The notes under the pieces were generated by a model, which worked only from the letters and a program-made list of their open reading frames with translations, made no database searches and had not been told where the DNA came from. From positions 1 to 36,276 of the forward strand of contig JBFWWW010000016.1 of the NCBI GenBank assembly GCA_050245975.1: DNA of 36,276 nucleotides, given 5' to 3'. Shown here piece by piece: positions 16,082 to 24,166 of this stretch. Source of the stretch: JBFWWW01 sp050245975. Lineage in GTDB: Bacteria; Pseudomonadota; Alphaproteobacteria; Rhizobiales; Hyphomicrobiaceae. The position numbers and the translations under genes are program-made. Position 1 is the stretch's first letter, and every line of letters starts with the position of its first letter.

Positions 16082-17719
16082 ATGGCGGAAGGCAGGACAC
16101 GGGGCGCGGATTTGGTCGTCCGCGCGCTTGAGCAGGGCGGCTGCCGCACGGTCTTCACGCTGTCGGGCAATCACATCATGCCGGTGTTTGATGCCGCGCT
16201 CGGCTCCGCGCTCGAGTTGCTGCACGTCCGGCACGAGGCCGCCGCCGTGCACATGGCCGATGCCTGGGCGCGGCTCACCGGCCGTTGCGGCGTGGCCCTC
16301 GTCACCGGCGGCGCCGGCCACACCAATGCCGTCGCAGCCTTGTGCACGGCGGAAGCGGCCGAAGCGCCGCTCGTCCTGCTGTCGGGCCATGCCGGTCTCA
16401 GGGAGCTGGGCCGTGGCGCGTTTCAGGAGCTGCGCCAGGCCGACATGGCGATACCGGTGACGAAAGCATCGTGGACTGCACAGTCGGCGGCGACGGTGGG
16501 CGACGATATCGCCAAGGCCATGCGCATAGCATTGTCGGGGCGCCCCGGTCCTGTGCATCTCAGCCTGCCCTCCGACGTGCTCGAGGATGTCGTCGGCAGT
16601 GACGCTGCGGCGCCGGCAAAGTCAGCCTTTCTGCCGGTGGTGCAGCCGCTCGCCGCCGATACCGTCACGGCTGTCCGTGCCGCGCTGGCCGCGGCACAGC
16701 GTCCCCTTATTCTCGCCGGGCCGGCGTTCTGTCACGCGGGCGCAGGGGACGTCTTGCGACGCCTGAGCGAGCGGACGGGTGTTCCGGCGGTCGCAATGGA
16801 AAGCCCGCGCGGCATCAACGATCCGCGGCTTGGAGCCTTTGCCGAGGTGCTGGCGCGCGCCGACCTCGTCGTGCTGCTCGGCAAGCCGCACGACTTCACC
16901 ATCCGTTTCGGCGAGCCGCCGTTTGTCGCCGCCGACTGCCGGTTCATTGCGATCGATCCCGATCCGAGCCTGATCGAGCGCGCCGCGCGGGAAAAGAAGA
17001 GCCGGCTTGTCGCGAGCGCCGTTGCCGATGCCGGCGCGGCCGCCGAAGCGCTCATCGCGCATGCCGGCCCTGCCGCCAAGCCCGGCGCATGGGCCGAGGA
17101 GGTCGAGGCCGCGATCGGCTTCCGCCCGCCGTCGTGGCCGCAGACGAAGTCCGCCACATCCGGCAAGCTGCATCCGCTGGAGCTGTGCCGCGCCATCGCG
17201 CCGGTGCTGGCCCGCGATCCCGACGCCATCCTTGTCTGCGACGGCGGCGAGATCGGCCAGTGGCCGCAGGCAGTGCTCTCGCCGCGGCGCCGGGTCATCA
17301 ATGGCGTTGCAGGATCGATCGGCGCCTCCATCCCGTTCGCCATCGCCGCGCGCAAGGTCGAGCCAAAGGCGCCGGTGATCGCGGTGATGGGCGACGGGAC
17401 CTTCGGCTTTCACATGGCGGAGTTCGATACTGCCGTGCGCTGCGGCCTGCCCTTCGTGGCCGTCGTCGGCAACGACGCGACCTGGAACGCGGAATACCAG
17501 ATCCAGGTGCGCAGCTACGGCGCCGACCGCGCGCACGGCTGCGAGTTGCTGCCTGCGCGCTACGACCAGGTTGCGGTGGCACTTGGCGGGCACGGCGAAT
17601 GCGTGACACGCGCCGAGGACATGGCGCCGGCGCTCGATCGCGCGATTGCAAGCGGCAAGCCGGCCTGCGTCAACGTGATGATCGAGCGGACGCCGGCGCC
17701 GGTGACCCGACGGGGTTGA
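16082..17719 (+). CDS. Thiamine-diphosphate-dependent enzyme, 2-hydroxyacyl-CoA lyase/acetolactate-synthase-like
   Basis: This second ThDP-superfamily enzyme has 545 residues. Activating glutamate E52 lies in VRHEAAAVHMADAWAR, GGAGHTN is at 76-82, and the ThDP motif begins at GDG (437-439). Where the canonical NN ends that motif this protein has GND (463-465), followed by an aromatic ATWNAEYQIQ segment; this style occurs in proteins annotated as benzoylformate decarboxylase-like or 2-hydroxyacyl-CoA lyase-like. ATG 16082 has GAGG five bases upstream. The gene follows the divergent deacylase gene and converges on the FAD oxidoreductase gene, 20 bases away. The reaction is unassigned; cleavage of a C-C bond next to a carbonyl is expected from the family. 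Confidence 0.86.
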   Translation: MAEGRTRGADLVVRALEQGGCRTVFTLSGNHIMPVFDAALGSALELLHVRHEAAAVHMADAWARLTGRCGVALVTGGAGHTNAVAALCTAEAAEAPLVLLSGHAGLRELGRGAFQELRQADMAIPVTKASWTAQSAATVGDDIAKAMRIALSGRPGPVHLSLPSDVLEDVVGSDAAAPAKSAFLPVVQPLAADTVTAVRAALAAAQRPLILAGPAFCHAGAGDVLRRLSERTGVPAVAMESPRGINDPRLGAFAEVLARADLVVLLGKPHDFTIRFGEPPFVAADCRFIAIDPDPSLIERAAREKKSRLVASAVADAGAAAEALIAHAGPAAKPGAWAEEVEAAIGFRPPSWPQTKSATSGKLHPLELCRAIAPVLARDPDAILVCDGGEIGQWPQAVLSPRRRVINGVAGSIGASIPFAIAARKVEPKAPVIAVMGDGTFGFHMAEFDTAVRCGLPFVAVVGNDATWNAEYQIQVRSYGADRAHGCELLPARYDQVAVALGGHGECVTRAEDMAPALDRAIASGKPACVNVMIERTPAPVTRRG

Positions 17720-17739
17720 GCGTCACGGTGCGGCCCGGA

Positions 17740-19032
17740 TCAATTCTCGCGGCCCGCTTTTCGTCGCTCGATCGCCGAGACCGCCTTGAATCCCAAGGTC
17801 CGAAAGGGCTCGGGCGCAATCCAGCTGGCGCTGCCGTAGGCGGCCAGCAGACCCGGCTCCACGTCCTCGCCGCAAATGAAATCGGCAAGGCATCTGCCGA
17901 GCACCGTGCCCTTCACGATGCCGGCACCGTTGCATCCGGCGGATGCATAGAGGCCGTCATCCAGCTTTCCCCAGGCAGGGGCGCCGTTCATCGTCAGCGC
18001 GGTCGTTCCTCCCCAGACGTGATCGAAGCCGACGTGGCCGAGCTCCGGATAGCGGCGATGAAAACGCGCGCGAAGCTCGGTCTCGACCTGCGCCGGGGGC
18101 AGGCCGCGTTCATAGGCATAGAGCGAGCGGATCAGCAGCCTGTCCTCACCCACCCGCCGCAGCGTCGTTCCCAGGCGGTGCGCGGGCAGAAGCCCCCATG
18201 CCGGCATGGCGCCGATCGCTGCGCTTTCGACCGGCGCCATCGGCCGGGTAATGGCGGCGTACGTGTAGATCGTGACCACGCGGTCACGCAGATAGCCGAA
18301 GCTCGCGACCGACGCGTTCGTGGCCAGGATCACGATGTCGGCCGAGATGCGGGCGTCAGGTGTTTCGAGATGCCATTTGCCTCGCTTGCTCAATGTGACG
18401 ACCGGTGATTGCTCGTAGAGCCGGACCGCCGGCGGCAGCGTGTCGGCCAATCCCCTGATGAGAGCCGCCGGCTGAACCAGATGGCCGATCCCGGTAAAGA
18501 GCCCGAGCCGGTAGTAGGATGTTCCGATCCGCTCGCGGAGCTGGCCGGTATCAAGCAGCGCATGCGGGATGTTCAGCGCCTGTACGACCGACAGCATGTC
18601 GCGGACGGACGCCTCGCCGCCGGCCGTCGCGGCGCCCTTGATGCGGCCGGTCTGTTCGAGGTCGCAATCGATGCCGTTCTGCGAAATCAGCCTGCTCAGG
18701 TCGTCGAAGGCCTCGGTCTCGTAGCGGTTGCGCAGCGCCGTCTTCGTGACAGCGCCCGCGCTGCTGCTGCCCGGTATGTCCTCCCGGGACAGGAAACCCG
18801 AATTGCGCGCCGACGAGCCCTCGCCGACCGTGGTCGCTTCGAGAACGACGACGTCCGCGCCGGGCTCGCGCCCGGCAAGGCGGCGCGCGGCGGCAAGCCC
18901 CGTGAAGCCCGCGCCGACGATCACGCACCTGGCATCGAGTGTGCCGCGGGCAGCCGGCGTCGGCTGGCGCGCCGGCAGCAGCGCGTTCCAGCCGCACCGG
19001 TCGGGGTAGGAGGGAAAGGTCGCGTATCGCAT
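17740..19032 (-). CDS. FAD-dependent oxidoreductase (DAO family, gamma-glutamylputrescine oxidase-like)
   Basis: This 430-residue flavoprotein has the N-terminal dinucleotide-binding motif VIVGAGFTGLAAARRL (residues 37-52) with E65 after the second strand, then the GEGSSARNSGF segment (70-80) that contacts FAD in glycine/D-amino-acid oxidase relatives. Later blocks are VILATNA and, near the C-terminus, an LYASAGCNGAGIVKGTVLG stretch that closes the FAD site. The family oxidises C-N bonds of amines or N-methyl amino acids, and the substrate here is unknown. ATG 19032 was chosen because upstream sequence is unlike the family. It is the last gene of a minus-strand run behind an ArsB-like carrier (116-base gap). 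Confidence 0.88.
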   Translation of the reverse strand: MRYATFPSYPDRCGWNALLPARQPTPAARGTLDARCVIVGAGFTGLAAARRLAGREPGADVVVLEATTVGEGSSARNSGFLSREDIPGSSSAGAVTKTALRNRYETEAFDDLSRLISQNGIDCDLEQTGRIKGAATAGGEASVRDMLSVVQALNIPHALLDTGQLRERIGTSYYRLGLFTGIGHLVQPAALIRGLADTLPPAVRLYEQSPVVTLSKRGKWHLETPDARISADIVILATNASVASFGYLRDRVVTIYTYAAITRPMAPVESAAIGAMPAWGLLPAHRLGTTLRRVGEDRLLIRSLYAYERGLPPAQVETELRARFHRRYPELGHVGFDHVWGGTTALTMNGAPAWGKLDDGLYASAGCNGAGIVKGTVLGRCLADFICGEDVEPGLLAAYGSASWIAPEPFRTLGFKAVSAIERRKAGREN

Positions 19033-19148
19033 CGGGCGGCTCTGCTCGGCCGCAGCAACTCGGCGGCGATCGCCAGGATACGCACGCGACGTATCGAACG
19101 GGAAGAGGAAGCGATGGGCATGCGAAACCTGCTTCGCTCCTGCAGAGT

Positions 19149-20411
19149 TCAATGTGTGAAACAGGCCCCCGCGAGCGCCGCCAGTAGCGCCGGCGGCATG
19201 ACGAGCGCGCCGAGCTTCAGGAAGGTCCAGGCGCTCACCGTCTCGCCTTCGCGGCGGAGCGCGTTGAGCCACAGGATCGTGGCAAGAGATCCGGTGACCG
19301 ACAGGTTTGGCCCAAGGTTCACGCCGATCAGGATTGCCGAGCGCACGAATTCGGGGACGTGGGCGGCATTGACCGCCTCGCCAAAGACGAGGCCTGCGGG
19401 CAGATTGTTCATGAGGTTGCAAAGCAAGGCGATGCCGCTGCCTGCGATCCATCCGGTCGCGGTTTGATGGGCGGCTGCAGCCTCGTTCAGGCTCTTGCTG
19501 AGAAGGGCCAACAGACCGGTCTGCGCCAGCCCTTCGACAAGGACGAAAAGTCCCGCGACGAGCGGCAGAACCGACCAGGAGACCTCGGTCAGGATGTCCG
19601 TCGGCAGGCTTCGCTTGCCCAGACCGACGAGCGCAAGGGCGGCGAACGCGGCAAGACACGTCGGCCAGCCGAGATCCAACTGGAGGGCGGACGCTGCAAG
19701 CAGCGCCACTGCCGTCGCCGCGATCCCAAACGCGGCCAGATATCCGCCACGTGGCAGCTCCGGTATATCGATCGTCTTGTCGAATGCCTGCTCGAGCGCT
19801 TTGGATTGCGTCCAGCGCAGCACAATGAAGGTCGCCAGAATGGCGAGCCCCGATGGGATGGCAAAGCGGGCGAGCCAGGTCGTCAGGGACGGCATGTGCG
19901 CGCCGAAGATGACGAGGTTGGCCGGGTTCGAGATCGGCAGGACGAAGCTGGCGGCGTTGGCGACGAAGGCACAGACAAGGAGATAGGGAAGCGGTTTGGC
20001 CTTCGCGGCCCTGGCTGCGGCGTAGACCGCAGGTGTCAGAACGACGGCTGTGGCGTCGTTAGAAAGAAAGATCGTGACGATGGTGCCGACGACGTAGACC
20101 AGCGCAAAGAGCCGCGTCGGCGAGCCGGCCGCGTGTCGCACCGCGTGCGCTGCAAGCCAATCGAACAGCCCTTCCTTGCGGGCCAACTCGGCGAGCAGCA
20201 TCATGCCGATCAGAAACAGATAAATGTCGATGCCTTTGCTGACGGCCTTCAACGCATCCGCGGGCAGCATCAGACCGAACACGACGAGCGCAATGCCGCC
20301 CAGGACCGCCCACGTTGCCTCCGGCACGCGCCCCGGGCTCAGGATGACGCCGCCGGTCGACAAGGCCGCAACGGCGAGGGTTGCAATTTGCGAGGGTGGA
20401 AGGTCGATCAT
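19149..20411 (-). CDS. ArsB/CitMHS-family anion transporter
   Basis: This 420-residue inner-membrane carrier has about eleven hydrophobic segments. Family-specific loops are FLSNDATAVVLTP in the first half, NLMNNLPAGLVFGEAV, and LGPNLSVTGSLATILWL near the end, as in ArsB arsenite pumps and related ion-transporter superfamily members. No arsenic genes (arsR, arsC, arsA) lie nearby, so an organic or other inorganic anion is possible. ATG 20411 matches the usual start of the family; an in-frame upstream extension is Cys/Arg-rich and not membrane-like. It sits between an MFS gene and an FAD oxidoreductase gene on the same strand. Confidence 0.88.
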   Translation of the reverse strand: MIDLPPSQIATLAVAALSTGGVILSPGRVPEATWAVLGGIALVVFGLMLPADALKAVSKGIDIYLFLIGMMLLAELARKEGLFDWLAAHAVRHAAGSPTRLFALVYVVGTIVTIFLSNDATAVVLTPAVYAAARAAKAKPLPYLLVCAFVANAASFVLPISNPANLVIFGAHMPSLTTWLARFAIPSGLAILATFIVLRWTQSKALEQAFDKTIDIPELPRGGYLAAFGIAATAVALLAASALQLDLGWPTCLAAFAALALVGLGKRSLPTDILTEVSWSVLPLVAGLFVLVEGLAQTGLLALLSKSLNEAAAAHQTATGWIAGSGIALLCNLMNNLPAGLVFGEAVNAAHVPEFVRSAILIGVNLGPNLSVTGSLATILWLNALRREGETVSAWTFLKLGALVMPPALLAALAGACFTH

Positions 20412-20552
20412 CGCGCTTCGGCACCGTGAGCATCGACAGAGGGAAGCTGCGCGAGGAAGCGTTTGTGTGATTGATGGCTCATGATGTGCTCGCAAAGGCG
20501 TCGACGACAGCGCTCATCGGCCCTGAATTTCAAAGTGAGGACTGCGCTGATG

Positions 20553-21812
20553 TCAGGCAGGGGCCGCACGCGTGTCGACGTCGGGTTCGTCGACGGGATT
20601 CCCGGCGCAGGCAGGCTTCAGCAGCGGAGCGAACGCCAGCCATAGGCCGACCGAGCCCATGGCAAAGGCGCCGAGGATCAGGAATGTCGGGCTGTAGCCG
20701 AGGCCTTGTGCGACCCATCCGCCAACGGCGGGGCTGATGGACGCGCCCAGTCCCTGCACCGTCATGACCGCGCCTTGACCGACGTTGACGCGTCCGGTTC
20801 CGTCGAGGATGCGGGCCACGAGACCCGGAACTGCGACGCTCTGAAGTCCGGCGCCGATGCCATCCAAAATTTGCACCGGGTAGAGGCCGTACTTGTTGAC
20901 GAAGAAGCAGGCGACAACGCCACGGATAGGCAGGGCGATGAAGGAGATAAGCAGAACGAGCCAGTAGCCCTCCTTCTCGGCCATCCTCATGGCGAGAAGG
21001 GAAACGAGGATCATCACGGCTTGGGCAACGACGATGGTGAGGGCGACAAACCCCGCCGGGTTGGCCTGCTCTGCCGTCACGACAGCCAAGCCATAGAGCG
21101 GCAGCATCGCAGCGTTGCCGAGATGGAACAAAGCCAGCGTCGCAGCCAGCACGAGCAGCGGCTTGCATTCGACGAGCACGGCAAACCCGCTGACCTTTGC
21201 GTCCTTTCTTTCCGGGTGGAAGCCGCGTGCGGCATCGTTGTCGATGGCGGCGCTCGGGATCAGCCAGACCGAGGCGATCGAGAGCACGCCAAACAACGCC
21301 GCCAGCCAGAACACGGCGTGAAAGCCATAAGCCCAGCCCAGCAGGCCCGACAAACCGGCGCCGACCATGTTGCCGGCGTGGTTCATGGCCTGGTTATGGC
21401 CGTTCTGCCGGTTGAAGCCGGCCTGTCGGACGATGCCGAGCGTGATCCCGGCAACCGCCGGGCCGATGGCGGCACCGGCGATCGCCGTCGCGACCTGCGA
21501 GAGCGTCACCAGCCAGAACTCTTGCGACAGGAGAACGATCCCCGACGCGATGACGGTGCAGATGCCCGGGATGATGACGTAAAGCTTCTTGTGCGTGCTT
21601 TGATCCACCAGCGCGCCCGCCGGCGTCGTCATGATCATGGCCGCCACGCCGCCGATCGTCATGACGGTGCCGATCAACCCGGCCTGCCATCCGTGGGCTT
21701 GCAGGAACACGCCGAGAAACGGCCCGATGCCGGCCTGCATGTCGGCCATGAAGAAGTTGAGGGCCAGCAGAGGCCAGATCGCCGCGTTCATGCTTTTTGT
21801 CGATTGCGACAT
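20553..21812 (-). CDS. MFS transporter
   Basis: This 419-residue carrier of the major facilitator superfamily has about twelve hydrophobic segments in two halves. The cytoplasmic loop after helix 2 reads PAGALVDQSTHKK, a variant of the MFS motif A, and the central loop around residues 190-205 is hydrophilic (AAIDNDAARGFHPERKDAK). The start was put at ATG 21812 (MSQSTKSMNAAIWPLL), which leaves a short cytoplasmic N-terminus. It lies 29 bases after a DUF2852-like gene and 141 bases before the ArsB-like gene. Export or uptake and the substrate cannot be told from sequence. Confidence 0.9.
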   Translation of the reverse strand: MSQSTKSMNAAIWPLLALNFFMADMQAGIGPFLGVFLQAHGWQAGLIGTVMTIGGVAAMIMTTPAGALVDQSTHKKLYVIIPGICTVIASGIVLLSQEFWLVTLSQVATAIAGAAIGPAVAGITLGIVRQAGFNRQNGHNQAMNHAGNMVGAGLSGLLGWAYGFHAVFWLAALFGVLSIASVWLIPSAAIDNDAARGFHPERKDAKVSGFAVLVECKPLLVLAATLALFHLGNAAMLPLYGLAVVTAEQANPAGFVALTIVVAQAVMILVSLLAMRMAEKEGYWLVLLISFIALPIRGVVACFFVNKYGLYPVQILDGIGAGLQSVAVPGLVARILDGTGRVNVGQGAVMTVQGLGASISPAVGGWVAQGLGYSPTFLILGAFAMGSVGLWLAFAPLLKPACAGNPVDEPDVDTRAAPA

Positions 21813-21841
21813 GGTCTCTGCTCGCTCCGGAACGCCATTCG

Positions 21842-22198
21842 TCAACGGCTTGCAACTGCGCCGTTCGAATTGCCACGGTCCGCAAGGAAAGCCTCAAACG
21901 CCGAGCGATCCTCGGCGCGACGGAGACGCTCAACGAAAGCGTCGAACTCCCGGCGCTCCTCTTCGAGGGTACGGACGGCGTTCGCGCGGTAGGTGTCGAA
22001 GGTCGCATTGCCGCTTGCCGGCAAGCGCCTGCGGAACAGCGCAAGTCCCCAGCGATGGCGGGTCACGAACGTGCGCGTGCTCGATGCGGCGGATCGTGCG
22101 GCTCCGGTCAGCCTGCCGCGCCAATGGATCGACTGCACGATCACGGCGCCTGTCAGCACGCCGGCGGCAGCAAGTGAAAACATCAACATCCTGGGCAT
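21842..22198 (-). CDS. DUF2852-like small membrane-anchored protein
   Basis: This 118-residue protein has an N-terminal hydrophobic helix (about residues 4-22) and a basic linker. The charged helical C-terminus, NATFDTYRANAV followed by EEERREFDAFVERLRRAED and FEAFLADRG, resembles the C-terminal signature of DUF2852 proteins of Hyphomicrobiales. Typical members have a longer membrane part, so this is a divergent relative. The start is supported by GGAGAG five bases before ATG 22198. No function is known for the family. Confidence 0.75.
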   Translation of the reverse strand: MPRMLMFSLAAAGVLTGAVIVQSIHWRGRLTGAARSAASSTRTFVTRHRWGLALFRRRLPASGNATFDTYRANAVRTLEEERREFDAFVERLRRAEDRSAFEAFLADRGNSNGAVASR

Positions 22199-22290
22199 GG
22201 ACGCTCTCCGATTGGTAGAGGTGGATTGGTCAAAATGGCCCGATCCGACGTAAGATCTTCGCCGGCTCGGAAAGGGGCTTCCGCTCCCTG

Positions 22291-22971
22291 TTATCCTCTT
22301 GGTCCAGGCGGCGGCGGGGGAGGCGGAGGAGCAAGCGGTCGATCGAGGTCTGTCATTGAGGATTGCATGGCGCCCACGCTCCAGGCCTCGACGACCTTGC
22401 CGAGAGGTGTGGCGTTGAGGGCCCCGGAGACCGCGAGCGGCTTGCCCGTTATCAGTATATTGCCGAGACGGGCGACCTCATGCGGCGGCAGACGCACGAC
22501 AGTGCCATCATCGAGCAGCGCGCCATTCACTTCACCGCGCTTGCCGTGGAGAAGCTGAGCGATCGTTCCGGTGACGAGCGTCGCGCCCGCATCGGGACGC
22601 GGGCCCGGTCCGGTGTCGGTGATGGTGGCGCCCGTCGCCTCATTGCGGATGACGGCTGCGTCGACGAGCGGCGTCATGCGGGCACGCAATCCGCGAACAG
22701 AGACGGTATCGCCCGGCTTGATCGCGAACACGACTTGCGTGCCGAGATGGGGAGGAAAATTGACCTCGGTGCCGTCTTGAAGGATGAGACCATCGACATC
22801 GCCACGCGGCGACAGCGTGAACTGTTTCACGACACCCTTGGTTTCGGGCAATTGGCTGAGGTCGTAGGTGCCAAGGGCAATCGGCGGGCCGACTTGCGCA
22901 ATGGCACCGGCTGCAGTGAGCCCGGTCGTGATGACGGCGGCAGTCAGCAGGAGCTTCGTCTTCGACAGCAT
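22291..22971 (-). CDS. Exported protein with two copies of a small beta-rich domain
   Basis: This 226-residue protein has a Sec signal peptide (hydrophobic residues 7-24, probable cleavage after AIA at 25). The mature part holds two aligned repeats at about 46-110 and 134-200, each with G.(V/I)xQ, an RG(D/E)V(D/N)G block, (Q/D)DGT.V and (F/L)PPH, then a hydrophobic GD or GK turn and a V.G strand. This suggests two OB-like or small beta domains. The C-terminus ends in a run of eight prolines (215-222). An AAGGAGAG site five bases before ATG 22971 fixes the start. I do not recognise the family. It is the first gene of the minus-strand run leading to the MFS and ArsB-like carriers. Confidence 0.82.
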   Translation of the reverse strand: MLSKTKLLLTAAVITTGLTAAGAIAQVGPPIALGTYDLSQLPETKGVVKQFTLSPRGDVDGLILQDGTEVNFPPHLGTQVVFAIKPGDTVSVRGLRARMTPLVDAAVIRNEATGATITDTGPGPRPDAGATLVTGTIAQLLHGKRGEVNGALLDDGTVVRLPPHEVARLGNILITGKPLAVSGALNATPLGKVVEAWSVGAMQSSMTDLDRPLAPPPPPPPPGPRG

Positions 22972-23368
22972 GTCCGCTCTCCTTGTGGGTGCGAAGCGCG
23001 GTGAATTGCGCGCATGCACAAGCGAGAGCAAGCGACGTGCCAGATGTTATATTTATAAAAATCAATGGATTATGCGAAGAGCGGTGACGGCAGGCGTCAT
23101 CACTTCCGACACCGGGCGTCGGGATTCCTGACGCCGTGGCGCCGGCAATGCCGCGTCATCCTCGTAGAGAGAAGCCGCCGTCACTCCGAGGCGTGAGATG
23201 GACGCGTTTCGCAACCGCTGATCGCCCGCGCGCCTTCCGACCGATTTGTGATCACGATGCTGATGCGCATCACCCAGGTTCTGCGTCTCAACCCGGGTGG
23301 AGACGGCTAACCAGCGGGCATGCGATGGGGAATTCGCCGGCGCGGATTGCGCGGAAATTTTGCGGCAG

Positions 23369-23396
23369 TTGACAGATCAGTCAATCATACTATTCT
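23369..23396 (+). promoter_or_regulatory. Sigma-70-type promoter of the GntR gene with overlapping palindrome
   Basis: TTGACA (23369-23374, perfect -35) is followed after 16 bases by TATTCT (23391-23396, four of six -10 matches). A 16-base imperfect palindrome, TTGACAGATCAGTCAA (23369-23384, seven of eight pairs), covers the -35 element, so a bound regulator would block polymerase. The GTG start lies 40 bases downstream. Confidence 0.6.
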
Positions 23397-23398
23397 AC

Positions 23399-23416
23399 CA
23401 ACTGATATGTCAGTTG
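23399..23416. promoter_or_regulatory. Putative operator palindrome, likely GntR autoregulation
   Basis: An 18-base site with perfect 7-bp arms CAACTGA / TCAGTTG around a TATG centre lies just after the -10 element and 19 bases before the GntR start codon. It shares the TCAGT core with the palindrome on the -35 element. Its size and symmetry fit a dimeric FCD-type GntR regulator; binding by this protein is inferred from position. Confidence 0.6.
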
Positions 23417-23435
23417 AAGCATTAGAAGGCCGCAC

Positions 23436-24134
23436 GTGCTCAAAGAACAGGCCTATCAGCTCATCAAGCAGCGGTTGTTCGAGCTCGACCTGATTTCAGG
23501 TCAGTTCGTGACGCAGAAACAGATTTCGGAGCTTATCGGCGTTCCCCTCGGCCCCGTTCGCGAGGCGATGCACCAGCTGCAGTCGGAAGGCCTGGTCGAA
23601 ATTCTCCCGCAGCGCGGGATCCAGATCACGCCTGTCAGCGAGCAGATGGTGCGGGACCTCTTCGGCGTGCGCAAATTGCTTGAGCCGGCGGGGATCAAAC
23701 TCCTCGCTCGGAATGGCGATCTCGCCCTGCTCAAGGACCTGCGCCGGGCGACGCGCGAAATCCTGCGCAAGGAGAAGCTTGGCGAGGTCAGCCGCCTTTC
23801 GGGCGATGCGTTCCGCGTCGATCAGCGGCTGCACGAGATGGTGATCGACGCACTGGAGAACCAGCTCGTCAGCGACTTCTTTCGTGTCCAGCAGGACAGG
23901 CTGCGCCTCGTCCGTCTCAATATCCGCGTCTCGACCGATCACGAGCCGGGGCTTTCGGATCACATCCAGATTCTCGATGCGCTGTGTGACAGGGATGCAG
24001 CCGGCGCGGCCATGCATCTTTTCGCACATCTCAAGAACGTCGAACGGAACGCGCTGGAGGCTTTGGCCCGGACACCGCACATCAAGCGACTTCCGAGCAC
24101 GGGCAATTCGGTTCGGCAGGCGGTGCCAACGTAG
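23436..24134 (+). CDS. GntR-family transcriptional regulator, FCD subfamily
   Basis: This 232-residue regulator has an N-terminal winged helix (about 1-65, with the recognition region VPLGPVREAMHQLQSEGLVE) and a C-terminal FCD ligand-sensing domain (about 75-210). The metal-binding residues typical of FCD domains are visible as D129, H133, H176 and H198, so a carboxylate effector held by a metal is likely. The start is GTG 23436 with AGAAGG six bases upstream. It precedes the ABC transporter genes by 32 bases on the same strand and probably controls them and itself through the two palindromes upstream. Confidence 0.92.
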   Translation: MLKEQAYQLIKQRLFELDLISGQFVTQKQISELIGVPLGPVREAMHQLQSEGLVEILPQRGIQITPVSEQMVRDLFGVRKLLEPAGIKLLARNGDLALLKDLRRATREILRKEKLGEVSRLSGDAFRVDQRLHEMVIDALENQLVSDFFRVQQDRLRLVRLNIRVSTDHEPGLSDHIQILDALCDRDAAGAAMHLFAHLKNVERNALEALARTPHIKRLPSTGNSVRQAVPT

Positions 24135-24166
24135 TTCGTACCTTGTACCAGGAAGGGGAGAGTAGG

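Larger units (their letters stand above)
22972..23435. other. Intergenic region between exported protein and GntR regulator genes
   Basis: This 464-base divergent region contains no convincing gene. An AT-rich stretch at about 23045-23070 lies upstream of the minus-strand exported-protein gene and may hold its promoter, although no well-spaced -35/-10 pair was found. The right end carries the GntR promoter and palindromes listed separately. Confidence 0.6.

Noticed and set aside
19149..20411. Arsenic-resistance operon
   Set aside because: Only an ArsB-like carrier is present; no arsR, arsC, arsA or arsH accompanies it.
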